A stretch of DNA of 64,000 nucleotides from Granulosicoccus sp964390335 (GTDB lineage Bacteria; Pseudomonadota; Gammaproteobacteria; Granulosicoccales; Granulosicoccaceae): positions 1-64,000 of the forward strand of contig CAYMHU010000019.1 of NCBI GenBank assembly GCA_964390335.1, given 5' to 3'. Position 1 is the stretch's first letter; each line of letters opens with the position of its first letter. A program made the translations under genes and the position numbers. A model generated the notes under the pieces. It saw nothing but the letters and a program-made list of their open reading frames with translations, had not been told where the DNA came from and did no database searches. Positions 1 through 8,782 of the stretch are shown here, one piece after another.

Positions 1-171
1 GCCCGGAAGGATTCGANNNNNNNNNNNNNNNNNNNNNNNNNNNNNNNNNNNNNNNNNNNNNNNNNNNNNNNNNNNNNNNNNNNNNNNNNNNNNNNNNNNN
101 NNNNNNNNNNNNNNNNACCTCCGACCACCTGGTTCGAAGCCAGGTACTCTATCCAACTGAGCTACGGGCGC
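1..171 (-). tRNA. tRNA-Arg (anticodon TCG), split by an assembly gap
   Basis: The minus strand starts at 171 with the acceptor strand GCGCCCG, then a D-arm, an anticodon stem CCTGG/CCAGG enclosing loop CTTCGAA (anticodon TCG, reading CGA arginine codons), a variable loop TGGTC and the T-arm. The T-loop is cut by 100 Ns at 17-116. Bases 16-1 supply the remainder of the T-loop, the T-stem and most of the 3' acceptor strand. Deleting the Ns joins GGAGGT to TCGAATCC with no base missing and gives a 73-nt tRNA, of which the last two bases lie outside the window. The gap is therefore very probably of zero length. Whether CCA is encoded cannot be seen. Confidence 0.9.
17..116. other. Scaffold gap (100 N), probably zero length
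   Basis: A run of exactly 100 Ns inside a tRNA gene. The right flank begins with a 55-base sequence (117-171) that also occurs at 320-374, so the contig ended at this repeated tRNA sequence. The tRNA is complete without any inserted base. Confidence 0.9.
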
Positions 172-179
172 TCTTTGAT

Positions 180-315
180 GATCGGCTTTTTAGCGATCAC
201 TGACTACGTTGCTTGCGCAACGTCCCGGAAGGATTAATCCAATCCGCTTATGCGGATTTGACCCCTTCGGGGCTGCGCGGCTATAGCCGCTTGTTGCACA
301 TCGCTAAGCGATGTG
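180..315. repeat. Cluster of unrelated short palindromes (stem-loops) between and inside the tRNA-Arg copies
   Basis: Six stem-loops lie in about 135 bases: 180-184/194-198 (GATCG/CGATC); 206-212/217-223 (ACGTTGC/GCAACGT, loop of 4); 241-247/252-258 (AATCCGC/GCGGATT, loop of 4); 262-265/269-272 (CCCC/GGGG, loop TTC); 277-290, a perfect 14-base palindrome; and 297-304/308-315 (CACATCGC/GCGATGTG, loop of 3). The last four make up almost the whole insertion in the tRNA T-loop. Stems and loops differ in sequence, so this is not one tandemly repeated unit. No transposase or integrase lies nearby in the window. Confidence 0.8.
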
Positions 316-374
316 TCGAACCTCCGACCACCTGGTTCGAAGCCAGGTACTCTATCCAACTGAGCTACGGGCGC
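224..374 (-). pseudogene. Second tRNA-Arg(TCG) copy interrupted in the T-loop by an 81-nt stem-loop block
   Basis: Reading the minus strand from 374, the first 58 nt are identical to the intact tRNA-Arg gene at 1-171 as far as the T-loop TTCG. An 81-nt insertion (about 236-316) follows, and then 12 nt (235-224) match the rest of the T-loop, the T-stem and four acceptor bases. The last three acceptor bases are ACG instead of CGC, so three terminal acceptor pairs are lost. With a disrupted T-loop and acceptor end this copy should not mature normally unless the insert is removed. I call it a pseudogene. A processed or regulatory tRNA-like transcript cannot be excluded from sequence alone. Confidence 0.7.
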
Positions 375-630
375 GTTGTGGATTCTCGACCGCCATTATA
401 CTGGTTACGGCTCGCGAACGTGAGTAAAAAACACTGTGTCTGACTATAAGTTGAACTTTTTTACTGATTCGGACTCCAGAATTGCACAGGTTCGGTCGGA
501 GGACACCTGCTATTCTGTCCGCACTGAAAACCATAAAGCATTAAATACGTATACTGAGCAGGACTGCAAATACTTTGTTTAACGCTACCCCGTACAACGC
601 CAAAATTTTAGCATCGGAGAAAATTCAAAA

Positions 631-1233
631 ATGAGACCAAACTTACTTGCAGCGGCATTGACTGCTAGTGTCATCAGCTTCAGCGCGATCACATCAGCTG
701 CCGATCTAGCTAACGTACCTGCTGGAAAATACGCTGTAGACCCGACCCACGCTTACATTAATTTTTCGTACAACCATTTAGGCTTATCAAACCCGGTATT
801 GAGCTTCTCAGATTTCAGTATCGATCTCGATCTAGACAATGAAGACCCAACTAATTCAAGCGTTGCGGTCACCATCGACGTTAGCTCCATCGTCACCGGT
901 TCAGATATTTTCAATGAACATATCAACGGTGAGAAATGGTTGGACTCAGCCGCTCACCCTGAGATCACGTTCAACTCCACTGCTATCGAGGCTGGGCGCG
1001 ATGGCGTTTATACGGTAACGGGCGATCTGACAGTCAAAGGCGTCACTAAACCGACTAAGTTAGCGGTTACGATTAACGGTGCAATGAACCACCCAATGAG
1101 CGGCAAGCCGGTCATCGGAATTCAGGCAACTAGCGATCTGCTGCGTTCAGACTTCGGTGTGGGTGCGTTTGCTCCCAATGTTGGGGATGAGTTAGCTCTC
1201 AACGTGACGGCTGAATTGCTAAAAGCAGAATAA
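631..1233 (+). CDS. YceI family periplasmic protein
   Basis: A 200-residue protein with a Sec signal peptide (about residues 1-23, hydrophobic core then TSAAD). It is followed by the YceI opening motif (YAVDPTHAYINFSYNHLG) and the rest of the single lipocalin-like YceI domain. Members of the family bind polyisoprenoid or other lipid molecules in the periplasm, and several are encoded next to cytochrome b561. That holds here: the next gene, 58 bp downstream, is a b561-YceI fusion. The ATG start has a GGAG ribosome site about 10 bases upstream. Length is normal for the family. The ligand is unknown. Confidence 0.88.
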   Translation: MRPNLLAAALTASVISFSAITSAADLANVPAGKYAVDPTHAYINFSYNHLGLSNPVLSFSDFSIDLDLDNEDPTNSSVAVTIDVSSIVTGSDIFNEHINGEKWLDSAAHPEITFNSTAIEAGRDGVYTVTGDLTVKGVTKPTKLAVTINGAMNHPMSGKPVIGIQATSDLLRSDFGVGAFAPNVGDELALNVTAELLKAE

Positions 1234-1291
1234 ACAGCTCACTCCAACGTTATTGGCTGTATCGCTTGGCGCGTTCGACTATCATAGTTTT

Positions 1292-2449
1292 ATGATGAAA
1301 TCGCCTGCCCCTAAGCGTTATACAACAGTTGCCATCGGCCTTCATTGGCTGATGGCTTTTTTGATTCTGGCTATGCTTGCCGTAGGCAAGTACATGGTAT
1401 CGCTGGATGAAACCAGCCATTTGCGATTTACCCTGACGCAATGGCACAAGACTATCGGCGTGCTATTACTGCTGCTTGCTGTGGCAAGATTGTTGTGGCG
1501 TTTAACTCATCGCGCGCCAGCACACCCTAAAGCTGCGCCACTGTGGGAAAAATTGGCAGCACATGGATCGCATATCCTTTTATATGTTCTGCTGTTTGTT
1601 GCACCTGTCACTGGTTGGATGCTGGTGTCTGTATCGCCATTGAATATAGACACATTGTTGTTCAATGTTATCCCGTGGCCACACTTACCTTGGCTGCATG
1701 ATTTGGTTGATAAAGAATCTGCCGTTGCTCGCTATCACGATTTCCACGCATGGGCCACAGGCTTACTGATACTGCTGTTGTTTGTGCATATCGCAGCCGG
1801 TTTAAAACACCACTTTGTTAATAAGGATACGGTTCTAACGCGTATCTCGCCGGTTCCAGGCTCGGGCAGCACCAGCGCAATTCTGGCATCCACTATTATT
1901 GGCTGTGCAATAGTTGCCAGCGCGGTATACACCTACAACAAACTGAACAGCTTATCTGTGCCGATGAGTGCGGGGAGTAGCGAAGTCAGCTTGGTTGCCA
2001 CCATCATGGGTGAGTCCACGCCCATTTCGTTCACCGAATCCACCGTGACGAGCTCGCTTGATGAAAACAACCCATCGGGTAGCACCTTGCAGGCGAGTGT
2101 GAACACAGCGTCCGTCATCTCAGACAACATGCAGGTCGTTGGCTCTTTACCCTTGCCGGAGTGGTTCGACACACAGCAGTATCCTACAGCCACATTTGTA
2201 GCCTCCCGAATTGAGCTTGTTGCTCCGGGTCAATTTGATATCACAGGCGAATTAACCATCAAAGCTATCTCACTTGAACAAAATTTCACCATGCAAATCG
2301 ACGAGACTGATGGCGGAACCGAAGCGTCGGGTGAGTTCACGGTCAAACGTCTCGACTACAATTTAGGCATGGAAAGCCAGCCGGACACGATTTCCGTTGC
2401 TGATGAGGTATTGGTCCGGTTCAAATTTGATTTATCGTCCACCCAATAA
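1292..2449 (+). CDS. Cytochrome b561 fused to a C-terminal YceI domain
   Basis: The N-terminal ~190 residues form a four-helix cytochrome b561 domain with candidate haem-ligand histidines in GLHWLMAF, TQWHKTIG and HIAAGLKHHF. A further membrane segment (ILASTIIGCAIVASAVY) follows, then a ~150-residue YceI-like domain that would face the periplasm. The b561 part probably moves electrons between quinol and a periplasmic partner, and the YceI part may bind a lipid or quinone-like ligand. A TTG lies in frame 39 bases upstream, but I start at ATG 1292, just before the conserved KRYTTVAIGLHW. Adjacent to the stand-alone YceI gene and probably co-transcribed with it. Confidence 0.85.
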   Translation: MMKSPAPKRYTTVAIGLHWLMAFLILAMLAVGKYMVSLDETSHLRFTLTQWHKTIGVLLLLLAVARLLWRLTHRAPAHPKAAPLWEKLAAHGSHILLYVLLFVAPVTGWMLVSVSPLNIDTLLFNVIPWPHLPWLHDLVDKESAVARYHDFHAWATGLLILLLFVHIAAGLKHHFVNKDTVLTRISPVPGSGSTSAILASTIIGCAIVASAVYTYNKLNSLSVPMSAGSSEVSLVATIMGESTPISFTESTVTSSLDENNPSGSTLQASVNTASVISDNMQVVGSLPLPEWFDTQQYPTATFVASRIELVAPGQFDITGELTIKAISLEQNFTMQIDETDGGTEASGEFTVKRLDYNLGMESQPDTISVADEVLVRFKFDLSSTQ

Positions 2450-2602
2450 ACTAGCTCAATATCTGGCCAGTTAATCGGGCCAATAAACAGTCACAAGACT
2501 TTTACCACTCTAATCACCAAGGTTAATGGGCCCAATTGCACGGCGACCGCCAGCGGACTGCTAAACTATAGAGCGTCAATTAACTTTCATAGGGCGTCTG
2601 CT

Positions 2603-5600
2603 TTGCGTATCAAAAAACTGCTTGTTGCCAATCGTTCCGAAATTGCAATTCGCGTTTTCCGTGCTGCTAATGAACTGGGTATTAAAACTGTTGCCGTCTG
2701 GGCAGAGGCTGATAAGCTCGCCTTGCACAGATTTAAAGCCGATGAAGCCTACCAGGTGGGTAAAGGCCCTCATTTAGACAAAGAACTCGGACCCATCGAG
2801 TCTTACCTGTCCATTGATGAAATTCTGCGAGTCGCAAAACTCTCTGGCGCTGATGCTATTCACCCCGGATACGGCCTGCTGTCAGAAAGCCCCGAATTCG
2901 TAGACGCTTGTAACGAAGCCGGCATTTTATTTATTGGCCCACGCGCTGAGACCATGCGCTCGCTTGGCAATAAAGTAGCGGCCCGCAACATAGCCGTTGC
3001 TGCTGGCGTACCCGTCGTACCGGCAACCGATCCGCTACCAGACGATTTAAACAAAGTTAAAGCCATGGCGGCGGATGTGGGTTACCCCATTATGCTTAAA
3101 GCGTCATGGGGTGGTGGGGGCCGTGGTATGCGCGTTATCCGCTCGGAAGACGATTTAGATACAGCAGTGGTGGAAGCCAAGCGTGAAGCCATGGCAGCGT
3201 TTGGTAAAGATGAAATCTATCTTGAAAAACTGGTTGAACGTGCGCGCCATGTTGAAGCACAAATTTTAGGTGACACCCACGGCAACTGCGTGCATTTGTT
3301 TGAACGAGACTGCACCGTCCAGCGCCGCAATCAAAAAGTCGTGGAACGCGCGCCTGCGCCTTATTTAAGTGACGCCAAACGAAAAGAGATTGCCGACTAC
3401 GCACTGAAGATTGGTAAAGATCAACATTACGTGGGTGCCGGTACCATTGAATTTTTAATGAACATGGACACGGAAGATTTCTACTTTATTGAAGTGAATC
3501 CCCGCGTACAAGTTGAACACACGGTCACCGAAGAAGTCACCGGTATCGATATCATCAAAGCGCAAATCCACTTATTGCAAGGCGCTGAAATTGGCACTGC
3601 GGAATCGGGCGTACCCAAGCAGGAAGATATCAAACTGAACGGTCATGCAATGCAGTGCCGTATCACCACCGAAGACCCGGAACAAGATTTCATACCTGAC
3701 TACGGTCGTATCACTGCTTATCGTGGTGCTCAAGGATTCGGTATTCGATTAGATGGTGGTACTGCCTACTCCGGTGCAGTTATTAATCGTTTTTACGATC
3801 CGTTGCTGGAAAAAGTCACGGCATGGTCACCCACAGCCGAAGAAACCATCAAGCGTATGGATCGTGCACTTCGTGAATTTCGCATTCGAGGTGTCGCAAC
3901 CAACTTAACCTTTTTAGAAAACATCATTGGTCACCCAAAGTTTCTGGATAACAGCTATACCACCAAATTTATTGATACCACACCAGAGTTGTTTGATCAG
4001 GTTCAGCGGCAAGACCGCGCAACCAAGCTATTGCAATACATTGCCGATGTGAGCGTAAACGGACACCCTGATGCGCGTGGTCGTCCAAAACCACGCGACG
4101 ATGAACGCCCAATGGATTCACCTTGGTTTGATGTGCCTATTAAAGACGGCACCAAACAACGCTTAGATCGTGATGGCCCCGTCGCGTTTTCCAAATGGAT
4201 GCGTGAGCACAATCAGGTCCTGTTTACCGATACCACCATGCGAGATGCGCCGCAATCGTTACTTGCTACGCGCATGCGTACTATCGATATTGTGAACGTG
4301 GCAGGTGCGTACGCAAAAGCGTTACCCGAATTGTTATCACTGGAATGTTGGGGCGGTGCAACGTTCGATGTGAGCATGCGCTTTTTAACTGAAGATCCAT
4401 GGGAGCGCTTGGCGCAAATTCGCGAGCGTGCACCGAACATCTTGCTGCAAGCGTTAGTGCGCGGTGCCAACGGTGTGGGCTATACCAACTACGCCGATAA
4501 TGTTGTGCAACATTTTATTCAACAAGCTGCTCGTGGCGGTGTCGATTTATTTCGCGTATTCGATTGCTTCAACTGGATTGATAACATGCGCGTCTCCATG
4601 GACGAAGTGTTAAAAGAAGACAAACTGTGTGAAGCGGCCATTTGTTATACCGGCGACATGCTCAATGAAGCAAAGCCGAAATACAATTTAGCCTATTACT
4701 TGAATATGGCTAAGGAGCTTGAAAAAGCCGGTGCACATATTTTGTGTATTAAAGATATGGGCGGACTCATGCGCCCTGCTTCAGCCCGAGTGTTGTTTAA
4801 AGCACTAAAAGAAGAAATCGGTTTACCCGTGCATTTCCACACGCACGATACTTCGGGCATTTCTTCTGCATCGGTTCTCGCTGCCATTGAATCCGGTGTT
4901 GATGCCGTTGATGCAGCAATGGATGCTTTGTCTGGCAACACGTCACAGCCGTGTATTGGTTCGTTGGTGGCAGCCTTAGCTGGCGACCCACGCGACCCTA
5001 AATTGGATCAGGATGCGATTCAGCGCATTTCATTTTACTGGGAAGCCGTTCGCACGCAGTACGCTGCGTTCGAAAGTGACTTAAAAGGCCCGGCCTCTGA
5101 AGTGTATTTACACGAAATGCCTGGTGGTCAGTTTACAAACTTAAAAGAACAAGCACGCTCACTCGGCTTAGCGCCTCGTTGGCATGAAGTAGCCAAGGCT
5201 TATGCGGACGTTAACGAAATGTTGGGCGATATCGTTAAGGTCACACCATCATCTAAAGTGGTAGGCGATTTGGCGCTCATGATGGTTAGTCAGGATTTAG
5301 ACATTGATGATGTGGTTGACCCCGATCGCGATATCTCGTTTCCGGACTCAGTTGTGTCATTGATGCGTGGTGAGCTTAGCCAGGTCCCGGGCGGATGGCC
5401 TGAACCGATAAAAGCCAAAGTGCTTAAAGGTGAAAAAGCAATTGAAGGCCGAGCCGGTGCGCTGATACCACCGGTTGATCTCGAAAAAACCCGCGCGGAA
5501 CTTGAAGAAGAATTACAAAAAAAGATCTCGCAACAAGAGCTTGCCTCGTACAACATGTACCCCAAAGTGTTCACCGATTTTATCGGAGCGCAAAACGAAT

Positions 5601-6091
5601 ACGGCCCTACTAGTGTGCTACCAACGCCTGTGTATTTCTACGGCGTTAAAGTGGGCGACGAATTATTAATCGATATCGAGAAAGGTAAAACGCTCGTGGT
5701 TCGATGTGTGGCCATTGGAGAGACAAACGATAAAGGCATGGTGCGGGTGTTCTTCGAATTAAACGGTCAACCTCGTTCTATTCAAGTGCCGGATAGAATT
5801 CACGGCGCCAGCGGCGCAGCGTCTGCAGCCATTCGAGCAAAAGCCGACCCGGCCAATAAACTGCAAGTCGGTGCCCCAATGCCCGGGGTTATTTCAACCA
5901 TCGGTGTTGCATCCGGACAAGCTGTGAAAGCCGGCGATGTATTGCTATCCATTGAAGCCATGAAAATGGAGACAGCCATTTATGCTGACCAAGACGGTGT
6001 GGTCAGTGAATTGTTGGTCGAAGTCGGTGACCAGATCGATGCAAAAGATTTATTGGTGCGATTACAAGAAGCCGAAGCGGTGGAAGCATGA
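2603..6091 (+). CDS. pyc: Pyruvate carboxylase
   Basis: A single-chain anaplerotic enzyme of 1162 residues that makes oxaloacetate from pyruvate, bicarbonate and ATP. Biotin carboxylase domain, residues 1 to about 455: KLLVANRSEIAIR, the glycine-rich GGGGRGM loop, and EVNPRVQVEHTVTE. Carboxyltransferase domain, about 535-810: TDTTMRD, the carbamylated-lysine region CIKDMGG, and the metal-binding HTHDT. A PYC/oxaloacetate decarboxylase-like region follows, and a C-terminal biotin carrier domain has AMKMET with the biotinylated lysine near 1121. The start is TTG at 2603, because the next residues match the family N-terminus and no ATG is nearby. Oddity: the usual RDAHQSL is RDAPQSL (Pro550). 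It overlaps the downstream peptidase by ATGA. Confidence 0.96.
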   Translation: MRIKKLLVANRSEIAIRVFRAANELGIKTVAVWAEADKLALHRFKADEAYQVGKGPHLDKELGPIESYLSIDEILRVAKLSGADAIHPGYGLLSESPEFVDACNEAGILFIGPRAETMRSLGNKVAARNIAVAAGVPVVPATDPLPDDLNKVKAMAADVGYPIMLKASWGGGGRGMRVIRSEDDLDTAVVEAKREAMAAFGKDEIYLEKLVERARHVEAQILGDTHGNCVHLFERDCTVQRRNQKVVERAPAPYLSDAKRKEIADYALKIGKDQHYVGAGTIEFLMNMDTEDFYFIEVNPRVQVEHTVTEEVTGIDIIKAQIHLLQGAEIGTAESGVPKQEDIKLNGHAMQCRITTEDPEQDFIPDYGRITAYRGAQGFGIRLDGGTAYSGAVINRFYDPLLEKVTAWSPTAEETIKRMDRALREFRIRGVATNLTFLENIIGHPKFLDNSYTTKFIDTTPELFDQVQRQDRATKLLQYIADVSVNGHPDARGRPKPRDDERPMDSPWFDVPIKDGTKQRLDRDGPVAFSKWMREHNQVLFTDTTMRDAPQSLLATRMRTIDIVNVAGAYAKALPELLSLECWGGATFDVSMRFLTEDPWERLAQIRERAPNILLQALVRGANGVGYTNYADNVVQHFIQQAARGGVDLFRVFDCFNWIDNMRVSMDEVLKEDKLCEAAICYTGDMLNEAKPKYNLAYYLNMAKELEKAGAHILCIKDMGGLMRPASARVLFKALKEEIGLPVHFHTHDTSGISSASVLAAIESGVDAVDAAMDALSGNTSQPCIGSLVAALAGDPRDPKLDQDAIQRISFYWEAVRTQYAAFESDLKGPASEVYLHEMPGGQFTNLKEQARSLGLAPRWHEVAKAYADVNEMLGDIVKVTPSSKVVGDLALMMVSQDLDIDDVVDPDRDISFPDSVVSLMRGELSQVPGGWPEPIKAKVLKGEKAIEGRAGALIPPVDLEKTRAELEEELQKKISQQELASYNMYPKVFTDFIGAQNEYGPTSVLPTPVYFYGVKVGDELLIDIEKGKTLVVRCVAIGETNDKGMVRVFFELNGQPRSIQVPDRIHGASGAASAAIRAKADPANKLQVGAPMPGVISTIGVASGQAVKAGDVLLSIEAMKMETAIYADQDGVVSELLVEVGDQIDAKDLLVRLQEAEAVEA

Positions 6092-7473
6092 GCCAACTAG
6101 ACGCTGTCTTACAACACATCGACGACCAGCAAGATGCATCATTAGCTCGTCTATTTGATTTACTGAAATTTGAAAGTATCTCTACAGATTCTCAATACGC
6201 TGGCGAGTGTGTTAAAGCGGCAGACTGGTTAGTCGATGACTTAGCCAGCATTGGTTTTGAAGCTAAACGTCATGACACCCCAGGCCACCCAATGGTGGTT
6301 GCTAAACACGGCGTAGAAAACAATGATGCGCATGTGTTGTTTTACGGTCATTATGACGTGCAACCCGTCGACCCATTAGACCTATGGCAAACAGCACCCT
6401 TCGAACCCAAGCTTGAAGACACGCCTGCGGGTAAAGTTATTCGTGCACGCGGTGCGGCCGATGACAAAGGCCAGCTGATGACGTTTATCGAAGCCTGCAG
6501 AGCATGGGTTGCGGTAACCGGTTCACTACCCGCAGGCGTTACCGTGTTCTTTGAAGGTGAAGAAGAAAGCGGCTCGCCATCATTGATTCCGTTTATGCAG
6601 CAAAACACGGAATTGTTAACAGCCGACATTGCTTTAGTTTGCGATACCGGTATGTGGGATGACAACACCCCGGCTATATCCACCATGCTGCGTGGCATGG
6701 TCGGTGAGCAGCTGACAATCACAGGCCCCTCACTCGACTTGCATTCGGGTATGTTTGGCGGACCTGCCATTAACCCCATTAGAGTCTTAACCAAGCTACT
6801 GGCAAACTTGCATGATGACACTGGCCGTATCACGCTTGAAGGTTTCTACGATGACGTGATCGATCCGCCCGAACACGTCAGGCAGCAATGGAAAGCGCTT
6901 AATCAAGACGAAACGGAGTTTCTTGGCAATGTAGGCTTGTCAACACCCGCCGGTGAGCAAGGTTACTCCGTGTTAGAACAAATCTGGGCTCGACCTACTT
7001 TCGATGTTAATGGTATCTGGGGAGGCTACACGGGAGAAGGTTTTAAAACGGTATTGCCATCGCAAGCATCGGCAAAGATCAGCTTTCGACTAGTTGCAGG
7101 ACAAGATCCAAACAAAATTCAACAATCCTTCCAACGATATATCAGGGACAACCTTCCGCCTGATTGTTCCGTTGAATTCGCATCGAAAGATGCATCAGCT
7201 GCTACGGTCATGCCGGTTGATGCGCCGGTATTTGCGAACGCTCAGAAAGCTCTGACAGAAGAATGGCAAAACGATGCTGTGTATGCGGGCTGCGGTGGAT
7301 CTATACCGGTGGTTGGCCATATAAAGTCCATCTTAAATATGGACAGTTTATTGGTTGGCTTTGGTCAGGACGATGATGCAATTCATTCGCCTAATGAAAA
7401 ATATAATCTGAAAAGTTTTCAAAAAGGCACACGCAGTTGGGCGCGGATTTTGGCTACGTTTGCTGATAGTTAA
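6088..7473 (+). CDS. M20 family metallodipeptidase
   Basis: A 461-residue zinc peptidase of the M20 (carnosinase/ArgE/DapE-like) family. Visible motifs: FYGHYDVQPVDP (first zinc ligand and catalytic Asp), ARGAADDKGQLM (bridging Asp), FEGEEESGSPSL (catalytic Glu pair) and a lid-domain histidine in LHSGMFGG. It probably hydrolyses cytoplasmic dipeptides or N-acyl amino acids. It shares ATGA with the end of pyc and is likely translationally coupled to it. The last ~35 codons (from 7371) are duplicated with only silent differences at 9597-10045, suggesting that this 3' end was an integration target. Confidence 0.93.
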   Translation: MSQLDAVLQHIDDQQDASLARLFDLLKFESISTDSQYAGECVKAADWLVDDLASIGFEAKRHDTPGHPMVVAKHGVENNDAHVLFYGHYDVQPVDPLDLWQTAPFEPKLEDTPAGKVIRARGAADDKGQLMTFIEACRAWVAVTGSLPAGVTVFFEGEEESGSPSLIPFMQQNTELLTADIALVCDTGMWDDNTPAISTMLRGMVGEQLTITGPSLDLHSGMFGGPAINPIRVLTKLLANLHDDTGRITLEGFYDDVIDPPEHVRQQWKALNQDETEFLGNVGLSTPAGEQGYSVLEQIWARPTFDVNGIWGGYTGEGFKTVLPSQASAKISFRLVAGQDPNKIQQSFQRYIRDNLPPDCSVEFASKDASAATVMPVDAPVFANAQKALTEEWQNDAVYAGCGGSIPVVGHIKSILNMDSLLVGFGQDDDAIHSPNEKYNLKSFQKGTRSWARILATFADS

Positions 7474-7484
7474 GTTGTTATCAG

Positions 7485-8729
7485 TTATTCACAAAAATCA
7501 ACTTGGTAAGCAGAGAGCACTGTTGGATTTATTAGTGTAGCCTCTTCGTCGCTAACGCACTCTTTTAATGCCGTGTAATTCGTAGGTTGATTCGTCGAAT
7601 ATATATCAACACTGTTGGCACTGACTCGAGCAGCCAACGAGCCATCCGAGGAAAACAATATCTCCTCAAAGGTAATAGATCCGTTGATAACCCCTTTATG
7701 TAAGATATCACCAACTACACGACCATTTGGGATTTCAAGCAAGCGAAAACCCGCATAAGGATTGGTAACGGATGGATAAAACGCCCTATCCATAGCTACG
7801 ATGTTTCTCATTAAACTGACATTGGCAGAGGTATCAACGTGTCCATCTAGCGACACAAGACTGGTATCGTTAATAAGAAAACTGTTTCTTTCTATGCCAA
7901 TCACATTAAACCCATCACCTAAAACGGTAAAACGGGTAGATGTATTATCCCTACCTGTAGATTGTGCCATTTGACTGTTGAAAAATTCAGTTGAGAACTG
8001 TGAACAGTTAACACACTCATAAGCCAAAGCAAACTCGTTAGCGTCGTACGACATTGCCATATCAGCTATATACTCATCTGTCACTTTCGGTGTGGTTTCA
8101 ATATAGGTCAAACTTCGAGTGTCGACAGTAATCAATTTATTATCAGGATAATATCCTAGACAGAAAAACGAATTACTGCCAGGATCAAACGTGTCGATAT
8201 TTTCACTATAGACGATGCAGAGGTCAATGTCTGTGTCAGTTTGAGTGGCCAACACTTCACCAGTTAGTGCTTGTATTGAATACCCCACCATAGCACCACC
8301 AAAAAGAACTGTGAGCGTGTTGTCATCGGACCACATAACAAGTTCAGGCCTGGAAAAACCACCTCCTTGTCTATTATCTGTTAGACCTTCACCTTCAAAA
8401 GATTGAGTAAACTCTCTTTGCAGTAAACCAGTGGCAGTATCATAAATGGTGATTGTGGTTTCATAACCTGTTATCAAATCCGGATCTAGCGGATAACTTT
8501 TTGCAATCGCAACCTCTTTTCCATTTGGGCTCAGCCCAACAGCGCCTTGAGCAACCAAATCGATTGTTCGGCTGGGCGATAATATAGGAACCTCAGCATT
8601 GATTCCGGAATCTTCTAACGTGCTGGTGCTTATCAATTCAACTGCGTTATCGTTATTGTTATCGCTGCCGCTGCAGGCTACCAACGTATTACAAACTATT
8701 ACGCAACAAGCATAAGTGAACTTATTCAT
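7485..8729 (-). CDS. Hypothetical lipoprotein with beta-propeller-like repeats
   Basis: A 414-residue protein with a lipoprotein signal ending in the lipobox LVAC (Cys about residue 19), followed by a Ser/Asn/Asp-rich linker. The body contains phrases typical of blade repeats, such as GLSPNGKEVAIA, TITIYDTATG and LFSSDGSLAARVS. It may fold as a WD40/TolB-like propeller and act as an envelope scaffold, but no specific family is recognised. The gene is convergent with the M20 peptidase, only 11 bp away, and is AT-richer than the flanking pyc region. It lies inside the segment bounded by the two copies of the peptidase 3' end and is probably horizontally acquired. Confidence 0.6.
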   Translation of the reverse strand: MNKFTYACCVIVCNTLVACSGSDNNNDNAVELISTSTLEDSGINAEVPILSPSRTIDLVAQGAVGLSPNGKEVAIAKSYPLDPDLITGYETTITIYDTATGLLQREFTQSFEGEGLTDNRQGGGFSRPELVMWSDDNTLTVLFGGAMVGYSIQALTGEVLATQTDTDIDLCIVYSENIDTFDPGSNSFFCLGYYPDNKLITVDTRSLTYIETTPKVTDEYIADMAMSYDANEFALAYECVNCSQFSTEFFNSQMAQSTGRDNTSTRFTVLGDGFNVIGIERNSFLINDTSLVSLDGHVDTSANVSLMRNIVAMDRAFYPSVTNPYAGFRLLEIPNGRVVGDILHKGVINGSITFEEILFSSDGSLAARVSANSVDIYSTNQPTNYTALKECVSDEEATLINPTVLSAYQVDFCE

Positions 8730-8782
8730 TAAACACTTCAGTAACGTTAGAAATCAATTTAGACACCGGTGATAGGCACCGG

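Noticed and set aside
213..443. Plus-strand open frame of 76 codons across the tRNA-Arg/stem-loop region
   Set aside because: It is read through the reverse strand of a tRNA gene and palindromes, so the translation is meaningless.
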